In this document: piece after piece, positions 8,348-17,144 of the stretch
Layout: every line of letters starts with the position of its first letter
Numbering within the stretch: the stretch's first letter is position 1
Program-made: the position numbers and the translations under genes
The notes under the pieces: generated by a model
Database searches by the model: none
What the model saw: only the letters and a program-made list of their open reading frames with translations
What the model was told of the DNA's origin: nothing
Assembly (NCBI GenBank): GCA_963727285.1
Contig: CAVSFF010000009.1
Coordinates: 744,001-808,000, forward strand
DNA from: CAITWD01 sp963727285
Lineage (GTDB): Bacteria; Actinomycetota; Thermoleophilia; Miltoncostaeales; Miltoncostaeaceae
Reading direction: 5' to 3'
DNA length: 64,000 nucleotides

Positions 8348-8963
8348 TACTCCTCCGTGGGTCTGGCCGGCGTGGCGAGGGTTGGTGCCGGTCTGTCCAG
8401 CTGGGCCATGCAACATCGCGGCCTGTCGGTCCGACGCCGACACCCCGCCTGCGCACCCGCGCGCGTGTGGGGTATCGACCGCCGGCCCACTCCGGGCCGC
8501 CCCTGACGGACACCGCCGCGGTCACCGCGATACGGCCGTCCACCGTGCGCCGTGGCGCAGCGTGCCTGTCGAGGGAATCTCATATTCGGACGATCTTCGG
8601 TAGCCAGCCAATCAAATGACTCGGCCACACACAAAGAGATGCGATGAATCTAAGACCAGACTCCCCGGAATGGCACGCGCGCAGGGGCGCGGTTGCGTGA
8701 CCCGTGCCCGCAAATTGCGGAACCGCGCTCCGTGGATCCGACAAATGCACCTGCGCGACACCGTGGCCGGGCATGCGGTCGCATCGGTTACGGTCCCGTG
8801 GGAAACGACTCCAGAAGCCGTCGAACATCACCGCCCTTGACCCCCGGCGGGAACGCCCCCTCCCGCCGCCGCGCCCGATCCGGCGACCGCGTGACGGCGA
8901 CAGGGACGCCGGGCGCCGGCTCGACGACTCGCCGGTCGTGCGGGAGCGTGCAAGTATCGGCGT
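8348..8963. other. Intergenic region between divergent dehydratase and mutase operons
   Basis: About 600 bp that must hold the promoters of both operons. The only AT-richer stretch is around 8575-8640 (CTCATATTCGGA, CCAATCAAATGACTC). Open frames here have shadow-like composition and I support none of them. No tRNA, riboswitch or clear palindrome was recognised; a cobalamin riboswitch was looked for because of the B12 enzyme and not found. Confidence 0.5.
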
Positions 8964-10607
8964 ATGGACTCCGATGCCACACCCCGTCCGGCGCGCGGGC
9001 AGGGCTCGGTCCCGAGGGCCGACGGCACCCGCGTGGGAACGACAACCCTCGGCGGCGTTCCGGTCGACGCGGTCTACGGCGAGGCCGACCTCGGGACGCC
9101 CGGCACGTACCCGTACACGCGCGGGGCATACGCGACGATGTACCGCGACAAGCTCTGGACGATGCGGATGTTCGCGGGATTCGGCCTGGTTGCCGATACG
9201 AACCGCCGCTTCCACGAACTGCTCGACGCGGGCGTCACCGGACTCTCGACGGCATTCGACATGCCGACCCTGATGGGCAGGGACTCCGACCACCCGTGGG
9301 CCGTCGGCGAAGTCGGCCGGGCCGGGGTTGCCGTCGACACGATCGCCGACGTCGACGATCTGTTCGCGGACATCGACCTCGGCGGCGTGACGACATCGAT
9401 GACGATCAACGGACCGGCCGTCACCGTGATGGCGATGTACGTCGCGGTCGCCGACCGGCGCGGGACGCCGCGCGCCGCGCTCGGCGGGACGATCCAGAAC
9501 GACATTCTCAAGGAGTACCAGGCGCAGAAGGAGTACATCTTTCCCCCGAGGCCGTCCGTCCGGCTGGTCACCGACCTGATGCGGTTCACGAGCGCCGAGC
9601 TACCCCGCTGGCACCCCGTGTCGGTCTCCGGGTACCACATCCGGGAGGCGGGATCGACCGCGGCCCAGGAACTCGGCTTCACGTTGGCCAACGGGTTTGC
9701 CTACATCGAGGCGGCCGCGCGCGCAGGCCTGGGAGTCGACGACGCAGCCCGGAGAATGTCGTTCTTTTTCAATGCACACGCCGACTTCTTCGAAGAGATC
9801 GGCAAGTACCGCGCCGCCCGCCGTATCTGGGCACGGTGGCTGCGCGAGCGGTGGGGCGCCACCGATGAACGCGCGCTGCGACTCCGGTTCCATGCCCAGA
9901 CGTCCGGGGTGTCGCTGACCGCCCAGCAACCGGAGGTCAACATCGCGCGGGTGGCGCTCCAGGCGCTGGCGGCAGTCCTCGGCGGGACGCAGTCCCTGCA
10001 CACCGACGCCTACGACGAAGCGCTTGCACTCCCGTCCGAGGAGGCCGCGCGTCTGGCGCTGCGCACGCAGCAGGTCGTCGCATTCGAGACCGGAGCCGCC
10101 CGGGTCGCCGACCCCCTCGGGGGGTCGGCGTATGTCGAGTGGATGACCGACGAGCTCGAGCGCCGGGCCGAAGCGATCTTTGCGCACATCGAGGACCTCG
10201 GGCAGGGCTCCATGCTCGACGGGGTCATCGCGGGGATCGAGAACGGCTATTTCACCGGCGAGATCGCCGACGCCGCCTACCGCTATGAGCGCGAGGTGGC
10301 CACCGGTGACCGGATCGTCGTCGGGGTCAACGAGTTCATCGAGGCACCTGCCGCCCCACCCCCGCTCCAGACGATCGATCCGGGGATCGAGTCCGAGCAA
10401 CGGGCGCGCCTCGACAGCGTACGTCGCGACCGGTCCGCCGATGCGGTCGCGGACGCGCTGGCGCGCGTTGCCGAGCACGCCGGCGACCCGACCCGCAACG
10501 TCATGCCCGCGATCATCGAGGCCGTACACGCCTACGCGACCGTCGGCGAGGTGACCGACGCCCTCGAGTCGGTGTTCGGAGGCTATTCAGAGCCGGCCGT
10601 CGCGTGA
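8964..10607 (+). CDS. Methylmalonyl-CoA mutase, large (catalytic) subunit
   Basis: Catalyses the B12-dependent rearrangement between (R)-methylmalonyl-CoA and succinyl-CoA. At 547 residues it has only the catalytic TIM-barrel part; the cobalamin domain is a separate gene immediately downstream. Recognisable sequence: YPYTRGAYATMYRDKLWTMR, FAGFG, GLSTAFDMPTLMG, SMTINGPAVTVMAMYV, GTIQNDILKEY, SGYHIREAGSTAAQE, HAQTSGVSLTAQQPEVNIAR (substrate-channel histidine region) and GGTQSLHTDAYDEALALPSE. ATG start at 8964. It overlaps the small-subunit gene by 4 nt (GTGA), indicating translational coupling. It could serve propionate, odd-chain or branched amino acid breakdown. Confidence 0.93.
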   Translation: MDSDATPRPARGQGSVPRADGTRVGTTTLGGVPVDAVYGEADLGTPGTYPYTRGAYATMYRDKLWTMRMFAGFGLVADTNRRFHELLDAGVTGLSTAFDMPTLMGRDSDHPWAVGEVGRAGVAVDTIADVDDLFADIDLGGVTTSMTINGPAVTVMAMYVAVADRRGTPRAALGGTIQNDILKEYQAQKEYIFPPRPSVRLVTDLMRFTSAELPRWHPVSVSGYHIREAGSTAAQELGFTLANGFAYIEAAARAGLGVDDAARRMSFFFNAHADFFEEIGKYRAARRIWARWLRERWGATDERALRLRFHAQTSGVSLTAQQPEVNIARVALQALAAVLGGTQSLHTDAYDEALALPSEEAARLALRTQQVVAFETGAARVADPLGGSAYVEWMTDELERRAEAIFAHIEDLGQGSMLDGVIAGIENGYFTGEIADAAYRYEREVATGDRIVVGVNEFIEAPAAPPPLQTIDPGIESEQRARLDSVRRDRSADAVADALARVAEHAGDPTRNVMPAIIEAVHAYATVGEVTDALESVFGGYSEPAVA

Positions 10608-11023
10608 GCGCCGACGGTCCACCGGTCAGGATCCTCCTGGCGAAGCTCGGCTTCGATGGGCATGACCGTGGACTGAAGGTCATCGCCCGGACCCTGCGCG
10701 ATGCCGGCTTCGAAGTCGTCTATCTCGGCCTCCGGCAGACCACCGAATCCGTCGTGATCGCCGCGGAGCAGGAGGACGTCGCGGTGATCGGCATCTCGAT
10801 GCACAACGGCGGACACCTCACCCTGGGGCCGATGATGGTGCGTGCCGTCGCCGATGCCGGGCTCGAGATCCCGGTCATCATCGGCGGCATCGTGCCCGCC
10901 GAGGACGTCCCGGTACTCCAGGAGGGCGGCATCTTCGCAGTGCTCGGGCCGGGCACGGCCCTCGACACCGTCGTCGCGACCGTCCATGCGGCCGCCGACA
11001 CCCATGGTGGAATCCTCGGATGA
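10604..11023 (+). CDS. Methylmalonyl-CoA mutase, cobalamin-binding subunit
   Basis: A 139-residue B12-binding (Rossmann-like) domain. The cobalamin lower-ligand motif DxHxxG is seen as DGHDRG near residue 18, followed by the expected SxL-like region (GISMHNGG) and the GG of VIIGGIVPAEDV. It begins with GTG inside the last codons of the large subunit and its own stop overlaps the ATG of the GTPase gene (ATGA at 11020). Single-chain mutases carry this domain at the C-terminus; the split two-gene form is a known alternative. Confidence 0.93.
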   Translation: MSADGPPVRILLAKLGFDGHDRGLKVIARTLRDAGFEVVYLGLRQTTESVVIAAEQEDVAVIGISMHNGGHLTLGPMMVRAVADAGLEIPVIIGGIVPAEDVPVLQEGGIFAVLGPGTALDTVVATVHAAADTHGGILG

Positions 11024-12015
11024 CCCACGACGACGCACTCCACGCGCTCCTCGCCGACGCGCAGGGCGGAAGCCGCCGGGCACTCGGACGGCTGATCTCC
11101 GTCGCCGAATTCGGGGGCGATGCCGCAGACGCCCTCGACCGCCGGGTACTCGACGCGCCACCACCCGATTGGACCGTCGGGGTCGTCGGCGCGCCGGGGG
11201 TCGGAAAGTCCACGCTCACCGGACGCTTGGTCGCGGCCGCGGCCGGAAGCGGACTTCCGGGCCCGGTCCCGCACGTCGCCGTGATCGCCGTCGACCCGTC
11301 CTCACCACTGACCGGCGGCGCAATCCTTGGCGATCGCATCCGGATGCACGACATCGGTTCCCGCCCGGACGTATTCGTGCGGTCGATGGCCCACCGCGGT
11401 GACGGCGGCGGGCTCGCCCGCGCGGTCCCGCTCGCGATCCGGGTACTGGGCGCCGTGGGGGTCCCGACCGTCGTCGTCGAGACCGTGGGCGTCGGCCAGA
11501 TCGAGCTTGAGATCATCCATGTGGCCGACACCGTCATCGCCGCCATGAGCCCCGGCTGGGGAGACGCGATCCAGGCCGCAAAAGCCGGGTTGCTGGAGGT
11601 GGCCGACGTGTTCGCGGTCAACAAGGCCGATCGACCCGGCGCCGCCGACGCCGTCCGCGATCTCGAACAGATGCTCGATGCGGGACAGGCGCGCGGGGCC
11701 GGCATCGGACCCGCCTGGCGCCCCCCGGTCGTGCCCACCGTCGCCACCGATGGCACCGGGATCGACGGACTGTGGTCGGCGACCGAGAGCCACCGTGACT
11801 GGCTCATGGCGACCGGGGATCTCGAGCGGCAGCGCGGCCTCCGGATGCGCCATGAGATCGGCCGTCGCGCGAAGGACCTGCTGGCGCGGCACATCGACGC
11901 CCGGACCGCAGCGCTCGATCTCACCAGCGCCCGACGCACGCCCGCAGAGTGGGCCGTCCTCGTGGCGGCGGACGCCTGTGCTGCGGCCGATCCGCGTCAG
12001 GCGGACACCGCCTAG
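11020..12015 (+). CDS. meaB: MeaB-type G3E GTPase, mutase chaperone
   Basis: 331 residues. It protects and reloads methylmalonyl-CoA mutase with adenosylcobalamin using GTP hydrolysis. Walker A GAPGVGKST is at residues 57-65, then VIAVDPSSPLTGGAILGDR, RSMAHRGDGGGL, ETVGVGQIELEI (switch region) and the NKAD guanine-specificity motif. These are the standard ArgK/MeaB landmarks. Third gene of a tightly overlapping operon with both mutase subunits, which argues strongly for MeaB rather than another metal-insertion G3E protein. Confidence 0.93.
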   Translation: MTHDDALHALLADAQGGSRRALGRLISVAEFGGDAADALDRRVLDAPPPDWTVGVVGAPGVGKSTLTGRLVAAAAGSGLPGPVPHVAVIAVDPSSPLTGGAILGDRIRMHDIGSRPDVFVRSMAHRGDGGGLARAVPLAIRVLGAVGVPTVVVETVGVGQIELEIIHVADTVIAAMSPGWGDAIQAAKAGLLEVADVFAVNKADRPGAADAVRDLEQMLDAGQARGAGIGPAWRPPVVPTVATDGTGIDGLWSATESHRDWLMATGDLERQRGLRMRHEIGRRAKDLLARHIDARTAALDLTSARRTPAEWAVLVAADACAAADPRQADTA

Positions 12016-12082
12016 GGCGGGGGCATCGCGTCGGACTGCCGTGCTCCGACGGATGCGGGCACCGGCGGCGACAGTTCCGGGG

Positions 12083-13192
12083 TCAGGGGGCGGCGCAACG
12101 GGCCGGACGATGCCTGGCATCGGCCACGGAACAGTGGGGCGGGGTGCGGCGGGCCACCGACGCCGGCCGCGCCGCGGCGGGGTGCCGGGACGCTGCAGGA
12201 CGGTGTGACGACGCGGCGGCAGTGCCGCCGAGGGCGGCCGATGTCGCGCCGACCATTGCGACCGACGCCGCCAGGCCGACGAGCGCCACCCGCACCACCG
12301 CCCAGTGGGCCGCGAACGTCAGGGCAACCACGCTCAGCACCGCCATGATGGGAATCGCGATGGTCACGATGCCTGGCCCGAGGACGCCGGCACCGCCGGC
12401 GAGCAGCACCGGAATCGTGGCGGCACCCACGCCGGCGGCACCGGTGTCGGCCAGCGCGATCCACAACAACACGCCCGCAAACGCCGCAGCGGCCAGCGTG
12501 GTCGGGTGAAGCGTCGGCGCGCCGATGTGCACGCTGCCGCCGAGCGCCAGGCGCACGACACCCCACAGGCAGGCCACCGCGACCCCGGGGAATGCGACGA
12601 CGAGCGCGCCGGCCGCGCGCTCCTCGCGCGGACGGCGATGGCCAGGCAACAGGAAACAGGCCCACGCCATCGCCAACGCCCAAAACGCCGCCGACGGCTC
12701 AGCGGCGGCGGCGGCGGCGAGCAGCATCCCCCCGTAAAACCCGGACTGCACCATGCCCCGGAGGGCGAAATCTTGGATGTACCGCCACGCGGCGAGTGCC
12801 AGCGACACCACAAGCGCGGTGCGTACGTCGGCGACGCAGAGGCCGACGATGCCGGCGACGGCAAGCGTGACGATCACGATGCGGCAGATGTTGGCGGGCA
12901 CCCCGCGGCAGCCCGCGGTCACGTGCCACGCCGCCCAGAGCCCGAGCAGTCCCGCCGCCGCACCGAGCAGCGACAGTCCCCAGGCGGACCCGAAATATCC
13001 GGCGACCACCGGAAGCGGCGAACCCGTCGCACCCAACTGGGCCGACAGCGACCCGGGGATCCGTGCTGCGGGAAGCACCGCCACGTTCGCCGGGCTGCCG
13101 CGTCCATAGACCGTGGCAAGGGCACCCGCGATGCCCGCAACAAGAAGGGCGACCGACGACACGAGCCGCGGCACCGGGATCCGGGACGTCAT
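12083..13192 (-). CDS. Multi-pass membrane protein of unknown function
   Basis: About 369 residues from ATG 13192, which overlaps the stop of the upstream glycosyltransferase gene (ATGA), so the two are probably translated together. It has a signal-anchor-like start (MTSRIPVPRLVSSVALLVAG) and about nine to ten hydrophobic segments, with an Ala/Arg/His-rich C-terminal tail. The tail beyond about residue 290 has low complexity and the exact end is less certain. I do not recognise the family. Coupling suggests it serves the same export or polymerisation step as the glycosyltransferase. Confidence 0.65.
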   Translation of the reverse strand: MTSRIPVPRLVSSVALLVAGIAGALATVYGRGSPANVAVLPAARIPGSLSAQLGATGSPLPVVAGYFGSAWGLSLLGAAAGLLGLWAAWHVTAGCRGVPANICRIVIVTLAVAGIVGLCVADVRTALVVSLALAAWRYIQDFALRGMVQSGFYGGMLLAAAAAAEPSAAFWALAMAWACFLLPGHRRPREERAAGALVVAFPGVAVACLWGVVRLALGGSVHIGAPTLHPTTLAAAAFAGVLLWIALADTGAAGVGAATIPVLLAGGAGVLGPGIVTIAIPIMAVLSVVALTFAAHWAVVRVALVGLAASVAMVGATSAALGGTAAASSHRPAASRHPAAARPASVARRTPPHCSVADARHRPARCAAP

Positions 13193-15228
13193 CGCGCAAC
13201 CTCCGGGACGATCGGCGCCGCGACCGGCGCCTCCTGCTCGGGATCGGCGGGGACGGCCGTCAGACCGTGCACGGTCTTTTCCCAGTAGAACGGCTTGAAG
13301 ATGAGCTGCCACAGGGCCTTGTACGCGGCAATCGAGTGCAGGACCCAGTAGATCGGCGTGAGCATGGCCCACCAGATCAGTTCGTATCGGTGGCGACGGT
13401 AGACCGCCAGCATCGACAGGTACACCGCGACCGTGTTACCGAAGATGAGGTTGAACAGGCCCAGCGCGAGGAGTGCCGGGGGAAACGCCTGCAGGCCCGT
13501 CGCCGCGCCGAACAACATCAGGATCGCCACGAGCCAGAGCACCGGTGCCATCAGGAAGGTCAGAGGGGTGCCGGCGATCAGCAGCGCGAACCCCGCGGCG
13601 CCCCGCCAGCCGGTGACGCGCACCAGATGCGCAGGATCACGCGAGTGCACGAGCGCGGTCTGCATGTAGCCCTTGATCCAGCGCGAGCGCTGCCGGATCC
13701 AGTTGCCGGTTGCGCTGTTGGCCTCTTCGAACGTCGTCGAGTTGATCACCCCGACCGTGTAGCCGAGCGCCGAGGCCCGGATCCCGAGGTCGGCGTCCTC
13801 GGTGACGTTGAAGGGATCCCACCCGCCCAGGTCGCGGAGGACCGACGTGCGGAAGTGATTCGAGGTTCCCCCGAGCGGGATCGGCAACCGCAGCGTGACG
13901 AGGCCCCGCAGCATGTAGTCGAACCAGAACGAGTACTCGAGGGTGAACATGCGGGTGAGGAAGTTCTCGTCGGCGTTGAAGTAGTTGAGGGCGGCCTGGA
14001 CGCAGGCAAGGCGACGTCCGCCACGCCGGAACGCGATCACGGCCTTCTTGAGCTGGTCCGCCTCCGGGCGGTCCTCGGCGTCGTAGATGACCAGAAACTC
14101 TCCGCGCGCGAACGCCAGGCCCACGTTGCAGGCCTTCGGCTTGGTCTTCGGCTGTCCATCGGGAATGACGATGAAGTGGACGGTCTCGGGCGGGCGGGCC
14201 GCGCGGGCGGCCGCGATCGTGTCCCGGTCGTCGTCCTCCATCAGCAGCAGGATCTCGAGCTTGTCGGCCGGGTAGTCGAGGCCGGCGAGGTTGTCCATCA
14301 GCAGCCCGACGATGTTCGCTTCTTTGTAGACGGGGACCAGGATCGTGTAGACCGGCAACTCGGCGTCGGTCAGCGCGGCCACGTCGTCATCGCTGATCTC
14401 CAGCTCGAGCGAGCTGCGGACGCCGGCGAGACTCGCGGTGAACTTGAACAGAATCCCCGCGGTAAACAGGAGGTTGATGGCCAGAATGACGGCCAGAAAT
14501 GTCCACCCGGGCGTCAGCATGGCGGCGGCGACCACGGCGGCGGCGCCTGCCGCCAGCGCCAGCTTCTGCCCGCGCGTCACGACGACGTGCGCCGACGCGC
14601 CGGCGTTCGTTCGGGCCAGGTGCCACTTGGCGTCGGATTCGAGGCGCTCGGCGAAATGTTCCCGCACCGCCCAGTCGAGATCCCACTCGGTGGTAGCCAC
14701 CAGCCGCACCGCGACGTCACTCGCGGCCCCGACGAGGTCGCGCGCCTCGTCCTCGGTCGCGAACCGCGGCGGGTCGACGATCGCGACGGTAAGGATGCCG
14801 TCCACCATGCTCATCGGGAACATGCCGATCGCGACGAGCCGGGCCGGCTCGAGGTGGCGGATCAGTTCAGGATCGATCGAGGCCGTGGTGAGGTCGGCGA
14901 ACGGCAGGTTCCACTGCGCAGACAGCACCCGATAGAGGTCCTGCCGCCGCACCACCCCTGTCGCAACGAGGATCTGTCCCAGGCGACCACCGGTGCGGGA
15001 CTGATGATCCAGCGCCCGAGCGAGGTCGTCCTGGGAGAGCAGGCCACGCTCGACGAGCGCCTGACCGAGCGGCAGGCGCTCGTCGAGGGCGGACCCGTCG
15101 CCGGCTCCGGCGACCGACGCTTGGGGTGGGGACGGCGGGTCAGATGGCGCTTGGTTGGGGGAATCGCGCACACCACGTAAATCGGCAGCCCACCCGGCCC
15201 TCTTGAGCGGGTTGGACGCATCGGACAC
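13189..15228 (-). CDS. Membrane family-2 glycosyltransferase with N-terminal GspE/MshEN-like domain
   Basis: 679 residues. The N-terminal ~60-180 region resembles the GspE-N/MshEN fold: LPLGQALVERGLLSQDDLAR then GRLGQILVATGVV, two LGxxLxxxGxxxxxxL repeats as in known c-di-GMP-binding MshEN domains. A processive GT-A domain follows: TILVPVYKEA, LLLMEDDD, YDAED (metal-binding DxD-like), GGTSNHF, TEDADLG and QRSRW (Q(Q/R)xRW). There are about four to five C-terminal membrane helices. This matches cellulose-synthase-like polysaccharide synthases. Donor and product are unknown. c-di-GMP control is inference from the domain. Confidence 0.85.
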   Translation of the reverse strand: MSDASNPLKRAGWAADLRGVRDSPNQAPSDPPSPPQASVAGAGDGSALDERLPLGQALVERGLLSQDDLARALDHQSRTGGRLGQILVATGVVRRQDLYRVLSAQWNLPFADLTTASIDPELIRHLEPARLVAIGMFPMSMVDGILTVAIVDPPRFATEDEARDLVGAASDVAVRLVATTEWDLDWAVREHFAERLESDAKWHLARTNAGASAHVVVTRGQKLALAAGAAAVVAAAMLTPGWTFLAVILAINLLFTAGILFKFTASLAGVRSSLELEISDDDVAALTDAELPVYTILVPVYKEANIVGLLMDNLAGLDYPADKLEILLLMEDDDRDTIAAARAARPPETVHFIVIPDGQPKTKPKACNVGLAFARGEFLVIYDAEDRPEADQLKKAVIAFRRGGRRLACVQAALNYFNADENFLTRMFTLEYSFWFDYMLRGLVTLRLPIPLGGTSNHFRTSVLRDLGGWDPFNVTEDADLGIRASALGYTVGVINSTTFEEANSATGNWIRQRSRWIKGYMQTALVHSRDPAHLVRVTGWRGAAGFALLIAGTPLTFLMAPVLWLVAILMLFGAATGLQAFPPALLALGLFNLIFGNTVAVYLSMLAVYRRHRYELIWWAMLTPIYWVLHSIAAYKALWQLIFKPFYWEKTVHGLTAVPADPEQEAPVAAPIVPEVAR

Positions 15229-15317
15229 CCCCGTGCCGACCCCGCAGGGCCCACGACCGGGACCCCGACGAACACCGCCGGCCCGCCGGCGCTTCGGGCG
15301 GCCCGGACGGAGGGCGT

Positions 15318-15982
15318 CTACCCGGCGTCCGCCCCCACGCGCTCAAGGCGAAAGTGGGCGACAGGGCCGGGGGTCGCCACCCGCAGGCATCGGTACCCGG
15401 CGGGCCAGGAATCCGACGGCTCGGGCCCGAACAGGCGCTCGCCCGAGCCGAGCAGCACGGGCACGACCGCCACGTGCATATCGTCGATCGACCCGGTGGC
15501 CAGACAGTGCCGGACAACTTCGGCGCCGCCGCCGACGCGGACGTCGCGATCGCCCGCGGCCGTTCTGGCCCGTGCGAGCGCCACGTCGATCCCCTCGGTC
15601 ACGAAGTGGAACGTCGTGCCGCCCGCCATCACCAGCGGCCGTCGGGGATGGTGGGTCACGACGAACACGTCATGCCCGAACGGCGGCGTGTCTCCCCACC
15701 AACCCGTCCAGGCGCTGTCGCCCCACGGTCCGCGCACGGGTCCGAACATGTTGCGGCCCATGACCGTCGCGCCGATGCCGTCGAACCCTGACGCGACGAG
15801 ATCGTCCTCTGCCCCGGACTCGCCGCCGGGAAGCCCGATGATGCCGCGGAACGTCCGCGTGGCGAGGATCCACTCGTGCAGCCTCGCCCGCCAACCCCGA
15901 CCGGGTTGTCGAGGCTCTGCTCAGGACCCGCCATGAAGCCGTCGAGCGACACCGACAGCGCATGCACGCGGACCCTAGCCAT
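15318..15982 (-). pseudogene. Dihydrofolate reductase-family (RibD C-terminal) protein, frameshifted
   Basis: Starts at ATG 15982 (MARVRVHALSVSLDGFMAGP) and would end at 15318, about 220 residues. The first 33 or so residues run to VGVGGRG; the rest (LHEWILATRTFRG, GATVMGRNMF, GGTTFHFVTEG, GGGAEVVRHCL, VVPVLLGSGERLF) is in the next frame. A single missing base near 15882, in a run that reads GAGGCTGCAC where GAGGCCTGCAC would restore the frame, explains it. Relatives act as DHFR-like or RibD-like reductases of unknown substrate. Either a young pseudogene or a one-base sequence error; the rest is well conserved. Confidence 0.8.
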
Positions 15983-16104
15983 GTCGCGGCGCGCAGAGCT
16001 GGGCGATGTCGGCCCCGTCATTCATCACGACCCAGTCTTACGCGCGTTGGCTCCGCCGCGCAAGAACTGTTGCGACCCGAACGACGCTCCGCGACGCCGC
16101 ACGG

Positions 16105-16746
16105 TCAGCGGCGATCCTCAATGTCCACGGAACGCGGCACGACCGGCTGTCGGACAATCGTCTTGAGCTTCTCGGGCGCCGCGCGCCGCGGGTCGCCCAG
16201 GTAGATCTCGTGATGCTTGCCGTGCGGCACAAAGCCCGCATCGGCGATAAATGCATGCAAACCGGCGATCGTCGGGCCTTCGGTCGCGTAGGGCCCGACG
16301 TGGAGCACCTGGGCGACGCATCCTTCGGCATACCGCTCGAGCCGCACACGGCCGGCGGCCTGCGACGGCCGACGCGCGGCGGCCTGGACGCATGCGCTCG
16401 CGAACAGTTCGGCGGTCACGGCGGCGGGTTGCATGATCATCACCGTCCAGTGCCACCCGGATCTGTCGGCGACGGCGAACCTCGGCGCTCCCGGTGTCCA
16501 CCACAACCCCTCGAGCGGCATCACGGGATACGCGAGCCCGGATTCGCGCTTCACCATGAACTTCGCGGTGTAGGCGACGCCGTAGAGCGCTCCCACGGCG
16601 TCACTGAACATCGCCGACGTGTTGGGATCGCCGTGCCCGTCGAGCATCGCGAACGCCATCTCCGGGACGTCGATGATGGCCGGCGTCCGCGTCCCGCGAT
16701 AGCACGGGCCGAGTTCCCGCTTGTAGTCGACGCGCACATCGGCCAT
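16105..16746 (-). CDS. GyrI-like small-molecule-binding domain protein
   Basis: 213 residues from ATG 16746 (MADVRVDYKREL). It has the GyrI-like/AraC effector-binding fold: an early IIDVPEMAFAMLDGHGDPN, GALYGVAYTAKF, and late HVGPYATEGPTIAGLHAFI with HEIYLGDPRRAAPEKLKT. No DNA-binding domain is attached, so it belongs to the stand-alone group (often annotated as GyrI-like or SRPBCC-like ligand binders). Monocistronic. The ligand is not predictable. Confidence 0.85.
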   Translation of the reverse strand: MADVRVDYKRELGPCYRGTRTPAIIDVPEMAFAMLDGHGDPNTSAMFSDAVGALYGVAYTAKFMVKRESGLAYPVMPLEGLWWTPGAPRFAVADRSGWHWTVMIMQPAAVTAELFASACVQAAARRPSQAAGRVRLERYAEGCVAQVLHVGPYATEGPTIAGLHAFIADAGFVPHGKHHEIYLGDPRRAAPEKLKTIVRQPVVPRSVDIEDRR

Positions 16747-17144
16747 CGGTCCGGCCTTCGTCGGTGTCGTTGACAGCCTGACCGTCAACCGACGCGCGCG
16801 CATCCGGAGAAACCCCCGGAACCGGCGCGTCCACGAGGTCGCCCCCGGGGGGATCGGCGGTGCTGATGACACACGCTGATACACGGCCAACACCGCCCGG
16901 TAACGCATGGGGCCATTCCGATCGGGGACGCTCGGGCCGGCGCTGACAGGGCGTCGCCGAACCGCCACGGACCGGAGCCCGGATCTCGCATCCCGACGCG
17001 CACGACACCGCCCCTCCGGCCTCGCATCGCCGTCGCGCCTGCCGTCTCGGCCGCGATCCGGACACCTCGCGAGCGACCTGAACGGTGCCTCACCAAAGGG
17101 TCAACCGCCGCGGCGTCCCCGAGCACCCACCACAGGAGACCTCA
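16747..17144. other. Intergenic region between divergent genes
   Basis: Nearly 400 bp between the GyrI-like gene and the secreted propeller gene. It must hold both promoters. CACAGGAG at 17129-17138 is the ribosome-binding site of the rightward gene. No other structure or supported small gene was seen. Confidence 0.5.

Noticed and set aside
7250..8506. 418-codon plus-strand frame opposite the dehydratase gene
   Set aside because: Antisense shadow with low-complexity HRH/RR composition; the opposite strand encodes the recognised protein.
8348..8963. Cobalamin riboswitch upstream of the B12-dependent mutase genes
   Set aside because: No B12-box-like sequence or convincing multi-arm structure could be recognised; mutase genes are usually not under this riboswitch.
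13063..15180. 705-codon plus-strand frame opposite the glycosyltransferase
   Set aside because: Shadow frame; GT2 motifs are on the minus strand.
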